Origin: Hepsetus odoe
Taxonomy: Eukaryota > Chordata > Actinopteri > Characiformes > Hepsetidae
Reading direction: 5' to 3'
Length of the DNA: 64,000 nt
NCBI GenBank assembly: GCA_017165825.1
Contig: CM029384.1
Span: forward strand, 17,421,067 to 17,485,066
Part shown: piece after piece, positions 37,301 through 48,357 of the stretch
Numbering within the stretch: position 1 is the stretch's first letter
How the letters are laid out: the number at the start of each line of letters is the position of its first letter
The notes under the pieces: model-generated
The model's database searches: none
Seen by the model: the letters and a program-made list of their open reading frames with translations, nothing else
Told to the model about the DNA's origin: nothing
Translations under genes and position numbers: made by a program

Positions 37301-37773
37301 ACTCATATGTGACTTATATAAGCTATGATAGCTTCATGGCACACTTCAACAATTATCCAGACACTTGTTTCTATGTGGGGGCACATTTTCCTTCACAACT
37401 GCTTATGAATGCCTAGTTAGCCCACTGATCTACACCACCTACACTACACTTTTTTTTTTGTCCAGTTCACATGAGTCACATCATTAGCAAAGCATCAAGT
37501 CCTTAATTCAAATCAGGTATGCTGGATGAAGGATAACACAGCTGTGCAGTGTAGGTGGACTGCAGGGCTGGAGTTGATTTAGATGAGATGTTAAGTGATT
37601 CATTAGACAAGTGACATATTTAATGTGCAGAAAAACTTGTATTTTTCTGAAACGCTTGAATGCGATGCTCTTTGTCTTTGACCTCACAGTTCAATTTACT
37701 GGACGAGCAACTTCTGCAGGAGATCGGAGAACTGCAGCGTCGTGTTGGATTTGGAAATCCTTGTTTTCCATAG
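19778..37773 (+). CDS. cfap70: Cilia- and flagella-associated protein 70
   Basis: CFAP70 (formerly TTC18) is an axonemal protein with C-terminal TPRs, linked to outer dynein arms and ciliary motility. Exons: 19778-19843, 20949-21132, 22303-22401, 24388-24473, 24857-25030, 26241-26423, 26510-26604, 27256-27364, 27654-27791, 28861-29019, 30132-30191, 30285-30376, 30487-30547, 30753-30947, 31108-31239, 31636-31761, 31837-31970, 32112-32227, 32416-32616, 32991-33181, 33674-33826, 34102-34263, 34371-34460, 36431-36532, 36848-36895, 37690-37773. All phases close, giving 1079 residues (human about 1121). Strong matches to human: DDLAHKP, EVLPKEKKQK, LGQAVVDLLPLL, LKLGGERE, IGECRLWPVE, PFHGVAYV, LNCSGKYFAFKEQ, LYVFLVD-MHVALN, AQELLCPDGGPS, SCLTWLGLGIACYR and the ending RVGFGNPCF. 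TPR-type helices run from about residue 611 to the end. Intron 4 uses a GC donor (AAG|GCAAGG at 24474). The start of exon 28861-29019 (GGAAG|ACC) is the least certain. An additional exon at 29894-29950 is possible. Confidence 0.96.
19957..20807. repeat. GATA/GACA (Bkm-like) tetranucleotide tract
   Basis: About 850 bp of interspersed GATA and GACA units (plus TAGG variants near 20640-20670), ending in some 20 pure GATA units, in intron 1 of cfap70. Long open frames on the minus strand here (YLSIYLSICLSV-type) come from the repeat and are not genes. Confidence 0.97.
21360..22010 (+). mobile_element. Decayed Tc1-like transposon in cfap70 intron 2
   Basis: It follows a familiar fish Tc1 family with GTGAAAAAGTATTTGCC-type ends: GCTGTGAAGAAGTATTGGCC near 21367, a second related GGGAAAAAGTAGTTTCCCCC at 21511, then the transposase 5' region (AGAACATCAAGGAGCTGACG; CTGCTAAGCAAAAAATGCC). 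Only the first half is present and the frame is broken. Confidence 0.7.
22534..23292 (+). mobile_element. Internally deleted Tigger/pogo-like transposon
   Basis: Near-perfect terminal inverted repeats: CAGTGGTGCCTTGACTTAC at 22534 and its complement GTAAGTCAAGGCACCACTG ending at 23292, followed by TA. Inside is the start of a Tigger/CENP-B-type transposase (VSVKDSAEKKKQKM, then HDQGVRVVDLRKQDERSTSA, helix-turn-helix-like), with a stop soon after. At about 759 bp it is far shorter than an autonomous copy, so it is a MITE-like relic. Confidence 0.8.
23361..23617 (+). repeat. tRNA-derived SINE in cfap70 intron 3
   Basis: Full-length forward copy from GGGGCAGCGGAGGCCTAGTG, ending in three TCACTTTCACTT-type units. 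Confidence 0.9.
23735..24000 (+). mobile_element. Tc1-like transposon 3' fragment
   Basis: It matches the last part of a fish Tc1 family: AAATGGCCTCCACAGTCACC, then CAGCCAACAAATCTGCAGC, ending at GTAACAGCAAGGTGTA. The glutamate region is lost and the frame is broken. Confidence 0.65.
24118..24185 (-). repeat. tRNA-derived SINE fragment
   Basis: Only the middle is left: CACACATGTGCAGCAGGGGG to CGGGGCGCAGTGAT. Confidence 0.65.
25221..25238. repeat. Poly(C) run
   Basis: Eighteen consecutive C in cfap70 intron 5, followed by about 1 kb of AT-rich, otherwise featureless intron (25240-26240). Confidence 0.95.
26726..26880 (+). repeat. tRNA-derived SINE, truncated
   Basis: Forward copy lacking part of the A-box region and the 3' third; directly followed in tandem by another copy. 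Confidence 0.8.
26884..27125 (+). repeat. tRNA-derived SINE
   Basis: Full-length forward copy with intact GGTGGCCTAGTGG and the AGTCACTTTCACTTC end, in cfap70 intron 7. Confidence 0.9.
28041..28710 (-). mobile_element. Rearranged Tc1-like transposon in cfap70 intron 9
   Basis: It begins with AGAGAACCCAGTTAAACAAA, the terminal part of the family seen at 55130-56435 but inverted, and later carries GGAATGGACTAAAACGCC and AATGTGCAGGTATGATCAGC from that family's transposase. Mixed orientation and missing parts suggest rearrangement. A (CT)n run of about 45 bp (28286-28332) sits inside. Confidence 0.55.
29894..29950 (+). other. cfap70: Possible extra or alternative cfap70 exon
   Basis: An open 57-nt stretch flanked by CCACAG and GTACAC, in phase with both neighbours. 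It would add 19 residues (GHTTNKASDTAPVFQSDKQ) at the point where the human linker reads QSSDTPLEG. The pyrimidine tract is poor, so it is left out of the main model. Confidence 0.25.
34941..34968. repeat. (GTTT)n microsatellite
   Basis: Seven tetranucleotide units in cfap70 intron 23. Confidence 0.95.
36592..36782 (+). repeat. tRNA-derived SINE with internal deletions
   Basis: Forward copy lacking the TTAGGGA part of the head and much of the middle, in cfap70 intron 24. Confidence 0.85.
36998..37235 (+). repeat. tRNA-derived SINE
   Basis: Full-length forward copy, 215 bp after the previous one and in the same orientation, in cfap70 intron 25. Confidence 0.9.
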
Positions 37774-38329
37774 CACATATTCAACATCGGCAGAGAAGAG
37801 CGTGTACAAGTATCACAGGCAGAGACTTGATGCAGATCAATCAGACTGCCTGCCGGATTCAACTTTGGCCGGTGGTGGTCTGATCTTTGTAAAAGACAAA
37901 TTAGTAGGAGCTGTTTACATGAATATGTATGAGTTAATGTGAATCTGATGTGATGATTCTGAAACTGATTCAAATGAGAACACAAGCAAGATTGAGAAAA
38001 AGGAACGAATTAAAAGAGCTGCATAACATGAAAAATGTGATTGTGATAATTAGCAGGAAGTACGCATTTATATTCACTGTGTTGACCTGTGGGAATACAC
38101 TGCAAAATGAAGCTGAAGACATGATCTAGTTATTGCATAGCTGATTATTTACAATGATATTGTTAGAGATCAAAAGAATCCTTATAATTTCTAGATACAA
38201 AATACTGCACCAGTAACATACTGAGGCTAAGTGTAAATCAAGCCTAGATTGGGACTAAATTGTAAGGAATTGTAGTCAGGCTCTGGCTAAGCACCCCTAG
38301 ATAGGCCTGCCCTCTTCTGCGATCTATAA

Positions 38330-38448
38330 ATCGTTTGTCCACCGATGTGAGCACGTGTATGATTTGTAAGCCGCACTTCCTGTTTGAAAGTCACGTGGTC
38401 TCAAACTGGCAAATGAGCGCGTTCCTGGTTTAAACGGCGGAACTAGAG
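38330..38448 (+). promoter_or_regulatory. hmox2: Probable hmox2 noncoding first exon and promoter region
   Basis: A locally GC-richer stretch between cfap70 and hmox2 ends in a strong donor, CTAGAG|GTAAGC, at 38448. Mammalian HMOX2 has noncoding 5' exons, and the coding exon at 40029 needs an upstream start. The transcription start is not visible. Between 38449 and 40028 I see only intron-like sequence with poly(T) and poly(A) runs. Confidence 0.4.
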
Positions 38449-40028
38449 GTAAGCTTGTTTTCATCAAGGCAGCTTTTCATTGAACGAACGTATTTTTGTG
38501 CACTGTTTGTTCATCTTGTGCTTCTGTGACTTTACTGGATTTTGTCTGAAGGTTGGGACTTCTCTCCGTCATCAAAGCGGCTGAAAACCGCTAGTTTGTT
38601 TAGCTAGCGTTAGCTTGGTTAGCCTAGCGCAGCTCTTGTAAGAAGTGCAGCGGTGGCTAAAGCTGGTGTTGATTATATTTCTGGCCGCACAGCTAACTAC
38701 TGAATAGCCCGTAAAGCTGCAAACAACAATAACAACAGCAGCAGAACATATAATATCTAGCTATATGGCTAACTTTGCTTCATGACTATGCTCTCCATGG
38801 CTAACTGCTACAACTTGATTGCTCTGTTTTTCCACATCACATCATCTCCTTTCCTTAACAGCACAGCAGAGGGATGTCCCAGCCAAGCAGACAGATTCCT
38901 TTCATTTCTAACTCGAATCTTTTACTTCTCTGTGTTCTGGTGTTCACTGCTGGGTCAGTGGCATCCTCTAGAAAGAGTCTGGCCCATGGAGCTGACTCGC
39001 TCTTTGTGTGAACACAATAACAGTGCGTGTTGTTTTTCTTTCCACTTGCTCAGATGTGTAAACTGGCCTTAGTGATGCTTTAGCCATATAATGACCGTTC
39101 TCTGTTTTGTCCTTGCTGTAGAGTTTCCCTTATTTACCAGATTATGTGTACCTTTCCCTGCAGCTCTCTGGTGCCCATCTGTTGTAAAGAAGAGTAGCTC
39201 TCAGCTTGTTTGTGGATGCTTGACCATTGCTCCCAGCGAGCATCATCTGGCCTTAAACCTGCTTTCTCTTCAGCATCTCACATAGAAGGTAACCTTAGTA
39301 CAACTTGTGTTTGCTTGTGCTGTTTTCCATACTTTATTCAGGTTGGTGCTGCGCCCTAGTGAAACAACAAAATTTGGGAACTTTTTTTTTTTGGTTTTTT
39401 TTTTTTTTTAAAGATTCACTGAAAGAGTTATAATGTCAGATGACCATATCATGGGACTTTCAGACAAACACCAACAATGTATTTGTAAGTGTCAGGGCTC
39501 ATGAGGCACAAACCCCTCACTTTTGTAGAAGCAGAAAAAAGCCTGTTTGTTGTTTAGTTGCTTTTTTTTAATAGATTAAATTTGATCTTTCTTCTACATT
39601 CTTTCAGATTTATACTCCACTGTTGATCTAAATTAGGTCTGGGCCATGTGACAATTATAATTGTCATGATGCATTTCAGTGACTATTCTTATCTGAGTGT
39701 ATCACAGAACTGTCAGTAAATAACTTGTTCAGTGGGTAAATGTTGGTGAAAAACATTGTATTCATATTGTTTGTAGCACAACTGGATCTTTCTTTATTCA
39801 GTCTCATCTAATGTTTAAAAAAAAAAAAAAAAAAAAAAGCATCCCATATCAAGAAACTTCTTGAAGTATCAAGATCTGTTTTTGCCCAACATATCACCCA
39901 GCCCTAATCTAAATAAACTTCCACTGGTCTCACATTATTGGACTCCCATAAGCAAGTGCTCAGGCTCTTAATGGCTGCTTTGATGCTGGTAGTGAAAATT
40001 CCCCAATCGGTGGAGAGAGAACAACAGA

Positions 40029-42301
40029 ATGTCTGCAGTTACGACAGAAAATTCGGCCAATGGAATGAGTGCAGCAAATGGAGGAGATACTGTATATGAG
40101 GACAAAGCAGGAAATGAGAATGCAAGGTACTTTTTGTTTTTTCTTATATATAAATAAAAAATCTCGTAATATCTCATGATTTTACAGAGGTGTAAAAAAG
40201 ATGTCAGGTACCCCAGCTTATCAAACTTTTATTTCACAGACCTGAAGACCTCTCTGAAATGTTAGCGGCAGGGACCAAAGAGGTTCATGAGAAAGCTGAG
40301 AACACACAGTTTGTGAAAGATTTCCTCAGGGGACGCATACGCAAGGAGCTCTTTAAGGTTGGTTTTGATAAATAAAATGCACAATTGTTCTTGGTTATTA
40401 AGAAATCATGGCAGGGGACTTTAGCCCCTTGGAGCTGACAGGCAAGCTGACAGGGATTTAGAAGACATGTGCCTCAGTAACATTCAGTTTCGGCAAACAT
40501 TACACTATAACATTCAAAAGTCTCAGCAAACAGATGTAGTGAGGAGATGTAGTGCAGGATTGACAGAAAATTAATAATAAGGGGGGGGACAATAATAACT
40601 TGTACTCCTTATATTCACATTTAGACCTTTTGTAATACTTGGATCCATGGATCCATGATTGGATCGAAAAAATACGATCCAAGATGGCGGCGTGGTAACA
40701 CGCAGTGGCCGCTCTGGAGTCCAAACTTTGGTGCTCTTGTTGTCTTGTCTTATGTGTCTTATATTAAGCCTGTTTTGACATTGATGCCATTTGACTCTAG
40801 TGTTTTAGTCTCTTACTTTAATTGAGAAGGATGGATGTTGATGAGATGTTTTTGATACTCTACCGGTAATACGAGTCCATGACTGTATATTTCAAGACAA
40901 CGTGGTGAATGTCGAAGAATCCCTTTCGTTCTCGTGGTGAGATCACCTTCTGTTATGGATATTTTTAAAACACACTGTGTAGTTATTGATTCCTTTCCTC
41001 AGCTTGGTGCAGTGGCCCTCTACTATACTTACAAAGCCATGGAGGAGGAGATCGAAAGGAATAAGGATCACCCCAGCTTTGCTCCGCTCTACTTTCCCAC
41101 TGAGTTGCATCGGCATGAGGCCTTGGCCCGGGACCTGGAGTATTTCTATGGGGAGGACTGGCAGAGCCAGATCAGCTGTTCCCCAGCCACGCAACACTAC
41201 GTAGACCGCATTCACGAAGTCGGCCAAGATGACCCAGTCTTACTGGTGGCCCATGCCTATACTCGCTACATGGGGGACCTCTCGGGGGGTCAGGTGTTGA
41301 AGAAGGTGGCACAGCGTGCCCTTAAGCTTCCGCCCACTGGAGAAGGGCTCAACTTCTACCAGTTTGATGCCATCCACAGTGCCAAGGCCTTCAAGCAGCT
41401 GTACCGGAGTCGCATGAATGAACTGGAGCTTGATGACGAGACGAAGGAGAGGATTGTCAAGGAAGCCATCTTGGCCTTCCAGTTCAACATGGAGGTATGA
41501 GGAAATAAAGAATTAAGCTTGGGTTTTTGTAAAAAATATTTTTGCAAGCTTGCCATATTAGAACAGTAATGTTTGGGTCCATCTCGGTAGAAAATGAAGG
41601 CTTGTTAAAAAATCCTGAAGAAGATCATCCTTTAGTGCAGTTTAAAGTGAAAGTGACTCATTTGTCATCGTGAAACACCGCACAGCTCACAGTGAGCCAC
41701 AGCGAAATTCAACTTCTGCATTTCAATCATACACACGGGGGGCAGCTATTTAAAGCACCCAGAGAGCAGTGATGGGGATGGTACCTTGCTTAATGGATTG
41801 GAACGAGCTTTGAAAACCCACTACACCATTTGTTTGGTCTACCCTAAAATCACTGCTGCCAACAATGTTTGTCTGCCCCACCGAACACCTTTTTTTATTT
41901 CAATTTCATGCAGGTTTTCCAAGAGCTAGAAGAGATAGGAAAAACTATTCAGGAGGATGTTTTGGACGGAGGTCCAATCCATGGGGACATGCAAGGAGAC
42001 ATCAGTAAATGTCCTTACTATGCTGCTAAGATGGGTAAGCGTGGTCCAACAACTGTTTTAAGCATATATAAATTACTTTAGCTAATTTTGCAGAAACAAA
42101 CAGGGACGAATGTGGACTATCATGATGTTGTTCATGTTGTGGTCTCCATCTTTCTGTTTTTGTGCTGCTGTAGCTGCCAGTGGAGGATCAGCATATGTTG
42201 GTCAAGTGGCCATGGCCTTCCTCAGAAATCCCACAGGCCAAGTTCTGTTGGCTGCATGGATTGCTGTCCTTGCTGGATTGGCTGCCTGGTACCTTATTTG
42301 A
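40029..42301 (+). CDS. hmox2: Heme oxygenase 2
   Basis: The constitutive heme oxygenase, an ER tail-anchored enzyme that opens heme to biliverdin, iron and CO using electrons from cytochrome P450 reductase. Exons 40029-40126, 40240-40357, 41003-41494, 41914-42034, 42174-42301 close in phase to 318 residues (human HO-2 is 316). Visible: proximal heme ligand His49 in TKEVHEKAEN; the family signature HAYTRYMGDLSGGQ with the distal-helix GDLSGG at 163-168; and a C-terminal hydrophobic anchor (about 300-318, VLLAAWIAVLAGLAAWYLI). It is HO-2 rather than HO-1 because of the acidic N-terminal extension and the KCPYYAAKM segment. Of the three Cys-Pro heme-regulatory motifs of human HO-2, only C269-P is kept: the Cys127 equivalent is followed by Ser (SCSP) and the third is absent. 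It converges with dnaja3. Confidence 0.95.
40676..40970 (+). repeat. Possible LINE 5'UTR-like fragment in hmox2 intron 2
   Basis: Begins CCAAGATGGCGGCGTGG, a YY1-site-containing opening typical of L1-type 5'UTRs, followed by 250 bp of sequence I do not recognise. It could equally be a cellular YY1 site. Confidence 0.25.
41645..41800 (-). repeat. tRNA-derived SINE, 3' part, in hmox2 intron 3
   Basis: Reverse copy from the AAAGTGAAAGTGAC tail to the TACCTTGCT middle; the tRNA head is missing or unrecognisable. Confidence 0.8.
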
Positions 42302-43990
42302 TCCCTTCATCCAGCAGTAGAAAAGAAGACCTGTGTTAAGTTGTAGGAGCCTATCCCCTGTACCCACATCATAGTTTTACTAGGAACTGTAAAAAAATAA
42401 AAAATAAAAAACGTTTAAAGAGGGAAGGGGGGGGGGGGGACTTGAACTGAAGGAAAGCAAGGTAGAGAAGATTTGGTTTGTCTAATGGACATGGGCTTCG
42501 CCACCTTCTACCTGTGAAACCTTTTGCATCCCGTCCATTTCAGTTATGGGCCCTGTGACTTTCATGTAAACAGTTTTAAGTTTAGTTTTATTCTGCCCCG
42601 TTTTGTTGTCTCCACTGATACAGGAAGGGTCCGAGCCAGCTACCCCATCTTTTCAAACTGCTGCTAAAGCAAAGTACTTGGACGGTCATTGATCATCCTC
42701 AGTGATTGGGGAGAAGGGGGGGTCCCACCCTGCTGCACCACTGGGGACCAAACTCAAACTCCCACCTGTAGAGACAGGGCTCAGACACATGTATATATTT
42801 TTAAAACTGCAAGCGAAATGATTAGATCTGCCACACGTCTCTCCAATCGTCTTTTCAGATGAAAATTGCTATTTTAGAACGACACTGAAAACAGTAGAGC
42901 AGGTAGGTTCCTCAAAGGAACCTGGTTTCCTGTTACAAATGGTTAACAAAAAATATACTTGAAGAGGACACGCATATAGAAAGGGTACTGCAATTCAGGT
43001 TTGTTAGTTAAAATTCTTAATGCAGTTGATTTCTGATGGCTTTCTGATTTCTTATTACAGATCGTCACACCCAAAAAGAATGTATCAGGGGTAGAATCTT
43101 CACAATGAAGTGAAAGGAGCAGTATTGGAGGTGCACGGTTTTCAATGTATCAAACAAAATTAGTTATTTTTTTTCATCCGAGACTCCTTAAGAGAGTGGG
43201 TTAAGAGGAAGTGAGTACCAACTCCCACTTAAAAAAAAAAAGTTTTCAGGAGTTTCTGCTGCTGTGCAGTAACTTCATCTATGACGTAGGATGGATTTGA
43301 GGTCCTTTAGACTGTCAAATGTTTTTAATTTAAACGGTTTCTTTTCAGATATTTTGATCATTTGAAAGTGTGAAATGTAATTTGAAACCAAAGAATGAGC
43401 CGCTTGCTGTTTTTTTTGTCCGTGGATCATAAGCACAAATTTTCATTGTGTTCCTGCCATGAAAACACTACCTATGGTAGTTTGTGTACTTTTTTTTTTG
43501 AGGATGAGTGCTAATGTAGTGCACAGTATACAGTTAATTGCTGTTTAGTTAAAGAGTGGGGGACGTTTTTCATTAGCTGTACTGAGAATTCTTGCTTTGT
43601 CTAATTATTTCCCAGGTTCATGACATTCCCATACTTTCCAAAAGGCCAAAAAGCCAACTGGCATCTAGGAAATGAGTAAAAAGCCTTCGGCCGATTGATC
43701 ATACAGCATATAGACATCCAGGCTTTTTTTTTTTTTTTTATAAATTATTACAGGCATGTGTAATGCCCACCAGTGTCCAAAGGCAATAGTTTTTTCGCAC
43801 TTGGAAAAGGGCTAGACTTTGGTGGACAGTTGCAACATTATCAGCTGGATGTGTAACCTTTATTGCAGATGAGGGTCTGTTGGATTCGGCGCTTAAAATG
43901 TATAATTCCAGGCTTGATGTCAGCTAATCGATTTTACCTCCCGAACGGTTCATCTGTGAGGAATAAACCAATAATTAAACTACCAACCCT
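42302..43990 (+). other. hmox2: hmox2 3'UTR and polyadenylation signal
   Basis: Repeat-poor sequence follows the stop, with a poly(G) run near 42428-42440 and several poly(T) runs. The AATAAA at 43962-43967 is the best distal signal, giving a 3'UTR of about 1.7 kb. The end is about 500 bp from the dnaja3 transcript end. Confidence 0.6.
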
Positions 43991-44489
43991 AGTTTGTGTT
44001 TGATCTCAACCCCCAGTCATTTCTTCCTCGCGCTCATTAATTTCAAACGCACACACATGTAGAATTTTAATATACATCGCTCATGTTTCAGCAATTACAA
44101 CGTTTCAAATAATTACAGCTATTATACAGAGCTAATAAAGCAGAATACATGTTACCCCACCTTATCAGTATGAACTGAGGACTGAAGACTACAGTGCCGT
44201 CTTAGGCGTTTCGTACGCGGGCTGTTTAGAGAATTTCACTGCGACAATTGATTTCAAACGACACCCTGACCCAATGGCACAGAAATATTCGCAAACCGCA
44301 GCATGTTCTGCTAAGAGCAGCTCACAAGCAGATGCTTTTAAAAGGAACAATTAAAAAAAAAAAATCGTATCAAACCATTTTCCTTGTGTTTTAGGGTTCC
44401 AGATTCCTTAACGGGCCAGCTGAATTCATCCACTAGAAGAAGCTGCCTATCTAAGTAGTCAAGACAATCAGGACTTGCGATAAACGGCC

Positions 44490-44495
44490 TTTAAT
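44490..44495 (-). terminator. dnaja3: Candidate dnaja3 polyadenylation signal
   Basis: ATTAAA on the minus strand, 70 bp past the long-form stop. A second TTTAAT lies near 44066, so the site used is uncertain. Confidence 0.35.
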
Positions 44496-44564
44496 GGCAT
44501 TGTCCTACAGGGGGTGTGAGAGACCAGCCGTGCAGTCAGTGAATGGTGTTCCCAGACCTCTTTG

Positions 44565-47500
44565 TCAGGCTGTCATGCGCCGCAGCATGCGCTCCGTCTG
44601 CGTAGCCATACCGCGGTCTCTCATAGCCAGCAGCACTGGATCCTCTTCATCTCCCCCACGGTTTCCTCAGCTTTCGGTGTATCTTTTACCTGAGAAATTG
44701 AAGGCCAAATATGAATCTCTTGTTGTGCTGACAGGAGCTTTGAATCATAGCATTCTAGAAAGGAAAAAAGGAAATCCCAAACTCTACAAGAAAGCTGTCC
44801 TCTGATGCAAGTTGTTGATGAACGTACACTATTCTTTAAGACTACAGGAGGAAACTTGTCCAAATGCATCGTCCTTCTTTGCGTCGCATGTAAAAATGGC
44901 TTGAACGAAGGGTGGCGGTGGTCTAGTGGGAGGATACTTGCCTATGGACCTATGGCGCAAGAGGTCCCAGGTTTGAATCCCACCTCTGGCACTACCACCA
45001 CTGGGTCCCTGAGCAAGACCCTTAACCCTGAGTTGCTCCAGGGGGACTGTCCCTGTAATTAGTACACGGAAGTCGCTCTGGATAAGAGCGTCTGCTAAAT
45101 GCCCTAATTGTAAACTGCACTGCAGCTAACGTCACAAATCCACTTTCATATGCAGTATTAAATCAGCTGCTTACCAGTGACTGTTTATATTTTCTTAATC
45201 CAAACTCCTTATGAATTTTACACATGTAGGAACAGAAACCAAAATGCCCGTATCTTGTTTTCTGTAAACTGCAGCACAGTATGGTTAGAGGGCTGGACTC
45301 TGGACTCATTCTGTGGATGTGAACAGCCAAGCAAAAAAAGTAGAAACTGGGCCACTGTTACCCGGAGTCTATAATTTTAATGAAAGCAAACGGATGCTTC
45401 TACATGGCTTGTTTACGGTGGTAGGGAGGCAGCAATATTTGCCATTTCAAACTGAGCAGTCCTATTGATTTATCAGGAAGAGCTTGACATTTTCTTTGCT
45501 GTAGGCGGTGTTGTGGCGCTTACCTGCAGTGGTAGTGGTGACACCCCTGACCGTTCCTTCTACGTCGGTTTCATCTTCTGCGTATCTCATGATAAGGGCA
45601 CGCTGTCTGTCAGTCAGCACCCTACCGAAGGTTACAGTGTTACAGGATTATCCCCTCAATGAAAGCGATGTTGGCAACGATACTGATTAGTACAGAAAAG
45701 GAAGAGGCTTAAGGATGAGTTTCTTACTTGGGAACTCTGATCTTAATGTGAATGTAATGATCTCCATAACCATAGCCGCTGCTTCGTGGTATTCCCTTTC
45801 CGGGAAGCCTAATCCTGTGGTCTGCCTGTACGCCTGTAGGGATCTATGAAAAATTTCACCACGTCATTTTCAAGTTTCCCCACACAGAATCTAAATCTCC
45901 CAGCAGATATTAGCATCAAAAGAACGAGAAATAAAAGTAGCTACGCACAGAAAGGTTGATGGTCTCATAGAGTCCCTGTGCCTTGACCGTCCCTCCCAGG
46001 ATGGCCTGAGCCACTGAGATTGAAACATCTGAATGGATATCTGGCCCGTCTCTCCTGAAGATGGGACTCTTTTGGACCTGAGGGCCAAATAAATTAATAA
46101 ATAAAATCTGTCGAAATACATGGTTCAATTTGATGGCAAAAAAACCTGGGGGGGGAATTTAAAAAAAACCAACCCTCCCCCAAGTATTTACTATGTTTAA
46201 TAAATCTTACCTTAGACCCCCTTGGAACTCACTCACCTTGAATGTGATGAAGAGTTCTTTATTTCCAACTGGCATTCTTACAGTCTGTCCATCCTCAATA
46301 CCTATGAAACCAAACAAGCCACAGTTTCAGTTTCTTGCATAGAGAAAAACCCACTTAAAGGAAAGGCTTAGTTTTAGAAACACACTTTAAACATTTCAGT
46401 CTTTTTTTAAAAGCCTGGAGTTGTGACTGCAGGTATAGAGGTCAGTCTGCTTTAAAAATCACTGCAATGAAGTGGTACCTATGAAGGTACCACTTTAATG
46501 AAGCCCTAATAATCTCATATATAAATCTAAACAATATAATCCAGAATACCCCTAAATGACATTATAGGCTCATAAAATCACATATTAGAATGACAATTCA
46601 TTAAAAGAAAGTTCACATAAAGGTTCAAAAACACAAACTAATCGGATGAGCGTTCAGGTTACTGGTTATAAGAAAATAAGTGATTAGACTCGTTACAGAC
46701 TTACCAGCAGGCACGGATACCATAACGATGCGTTTCTGCTTGGTCTGCCCTTTTCCATGGCACACCTTGCAAGGTGATGTGATCAACAAGCCACGGCCAC
46801 CGCACCGCCGACATGTAGACTTCATAACAAAAGGTCCCGTGTACATAGTCTCCTACAAGAATACAAAAAGCATACACACGGTCTATGGCCAAATTCAATA
46901 CATATGCAGAGCTTAGACTAGTGTACTCAAAAGCATGGCCAACCATTCCGGTCCCACTACATTGCTGGCAGAACTGATTCTTGGTGCCAGGCTCATTGCC
47001 TTTGCCGTCACAACGCTGGCAGGTGCCATCAATGTTGACTGTTATTTCTTTGTTCACACCTTTGGCAGCCTGAGTGAAGGTCAGCTCCATCACGTACTGG
47101 TGAAAAGGAGGAAAAAGATCACGTACCGCTCATTAACGACATCGTTTTTACTCCTTCATAATCTTCACTTCCCTTTCACCATGTTAACACTGACGCGACT
47201 GACCTCTTCCGGCTGACCGAAGATGCTGCTGAAGTCCCCAAAACCTTGTGCTCCAGCGAACTCCCCAAAGATCTTACGAAAGAGCTCCTCTGGGTCCACA
47301 TTGGTCCCTCCGCTCCAGTACTGATCGGCTCCGGCTCCGGCCTGGCCAGCCTGGAACCCTGCTGACCCATATGCATCATACTGCTTCCTCTTTACCTCGT
47401 CACTAAGCACCTGTGTTCAGGGAACAAGAGATGGTGAGAGAGACGAAGAGCTTGAATTATTTCGCCCGTGATGCATTCAGAACGCTCTCATCAAGAACTA

Positions 47501-48357
47501 TTCACGAAGATCAAGAACGATTCTCAAATATGTGACATATGAATAATGGTGCTGGAACCTCATAGGCTTCAGCCAACTGGGAAAACTTCTCCTTGGCTTG
47601 AGGGTCGTCCTTGTTCGTGTCTGGATGATACTTCTTTGCCTTCTAAGATGCAAAACAAAAATGTAACTCGCACAGTGATTTTTATTTCACATGAAGGACA
47701 AGTAAACAGTCTCATTTATTATGGGCATAAAATAACCCATGTAATTACTCTGGTTAACAGTGAATCACTCTGCTGTCTTACTTGGTAATAGGCTTTCTTG
47801 ATCTCTTTCTGGGAAGCTGTGCGTGGCACACCTAGGATCCGGTAAAAGTCCTGTTTATTAGCAGCGGGCGCGCTCGTGTGCAAAGGCAGTCTGGAGAGGA
47901 CATGAGGGGACCTTCCACCTGTGGACCAATGGCATCAACGACCAAAATTAGCGATGGAGAACATAAACAAACCTGAATTCAGAGCACAGGCGGCCAGAAA
48001 ACCAAGCCTCCCGGCTAAGTCACCTTATAAGAGTTGGGAGCTGTTCACTAACACCAACTTGTCGTTCTGGTGTTGTTTATTCTGAGGGAATTTACCCCAG
48101 TAAGCCAGTAACATGTAGCCAGGCTAATGCTAGCAGTGCAGCTCCTCACCTGACACGCTGCTCAATGTCACCGCTTTCTGCGCTCCTTCAGCCGTCCAAA
48201 CACTTCCCGACCACAGTCCTCGGCTCCCGAACAGGAAGACTGCTCGGCCGCCTACAGCGGGGTGAGAGGCGAGAGCGGCTCGGGCCTGCCTGTGGCTCGA
48301 GGATGCGGTCGCTGTGAGCCAGCGTGCGGAGCAACGGGCAGCCCAGGTCGCCATCAT
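44565..48357 (-). CDS. dnaja3: Mitochondrial DnaJ co-chaperone DNAJA3 (Tid1)
   Basis: A type I Hsp40 of the mitochondrial matrix that stimulates mitochondrial Hsp70 ATPase. Exons, 5' to 3': 48150-48357, 47782-47918, 47559-47642, 47204-47410, 46944-47096, 46705-46852, 46237-46301, 45949-46077, 45728-45843, 45524-45621, then a final exon. Phases close throughout. Visible: an Arg/Ala/Ser-rich targeting N-terminus; a J domain from DFYRILGVPRTASQKEI with the HPD motif in KKYHPDTNKDD; a Gly-rich linker with DPEELFRKIFGEF; four intact CxxCxGxG zinc repeats (CQRCDGKG, CQQCSGTG, CRRCGGRG, CKVCHGKG); and client-binding blocks QKSPIFRRDGPDIHSD and AEDETDVEGTV. The last exon has two acceptors. One at 44689 gives the short tail GKRYTES (stop 44667; 455 residues; human Tid1-S ends GKRSTGN, 453). 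One at 44665 gives a 33-codon tail (stop 44565; 481 residues; human long form 480). Start chosen at the first of two adjacent Met. Confidence 0.95.
44907..45112 (+). repeat. tRNA-derived SINE of a second family (L2-type tail)
   Basis: It has its own tRNA-like head (GGCGGTGGTCTAGTGGGAGG; B-box GGTTTGAATCCC) and the widespread teleost tail GTCGCTCTGGATAAGAGCG followed by TCTGCTAAATGCC. It differs from the family that fills the rest of the window and lies in the last dnaja3 intron. Confidence 0.85.

Noticed and set aside
44907..45112. Possible tRNA gene
   Set aside because: A/B-box-like signals are present, but the body and L2-type tail show it is a SINE.
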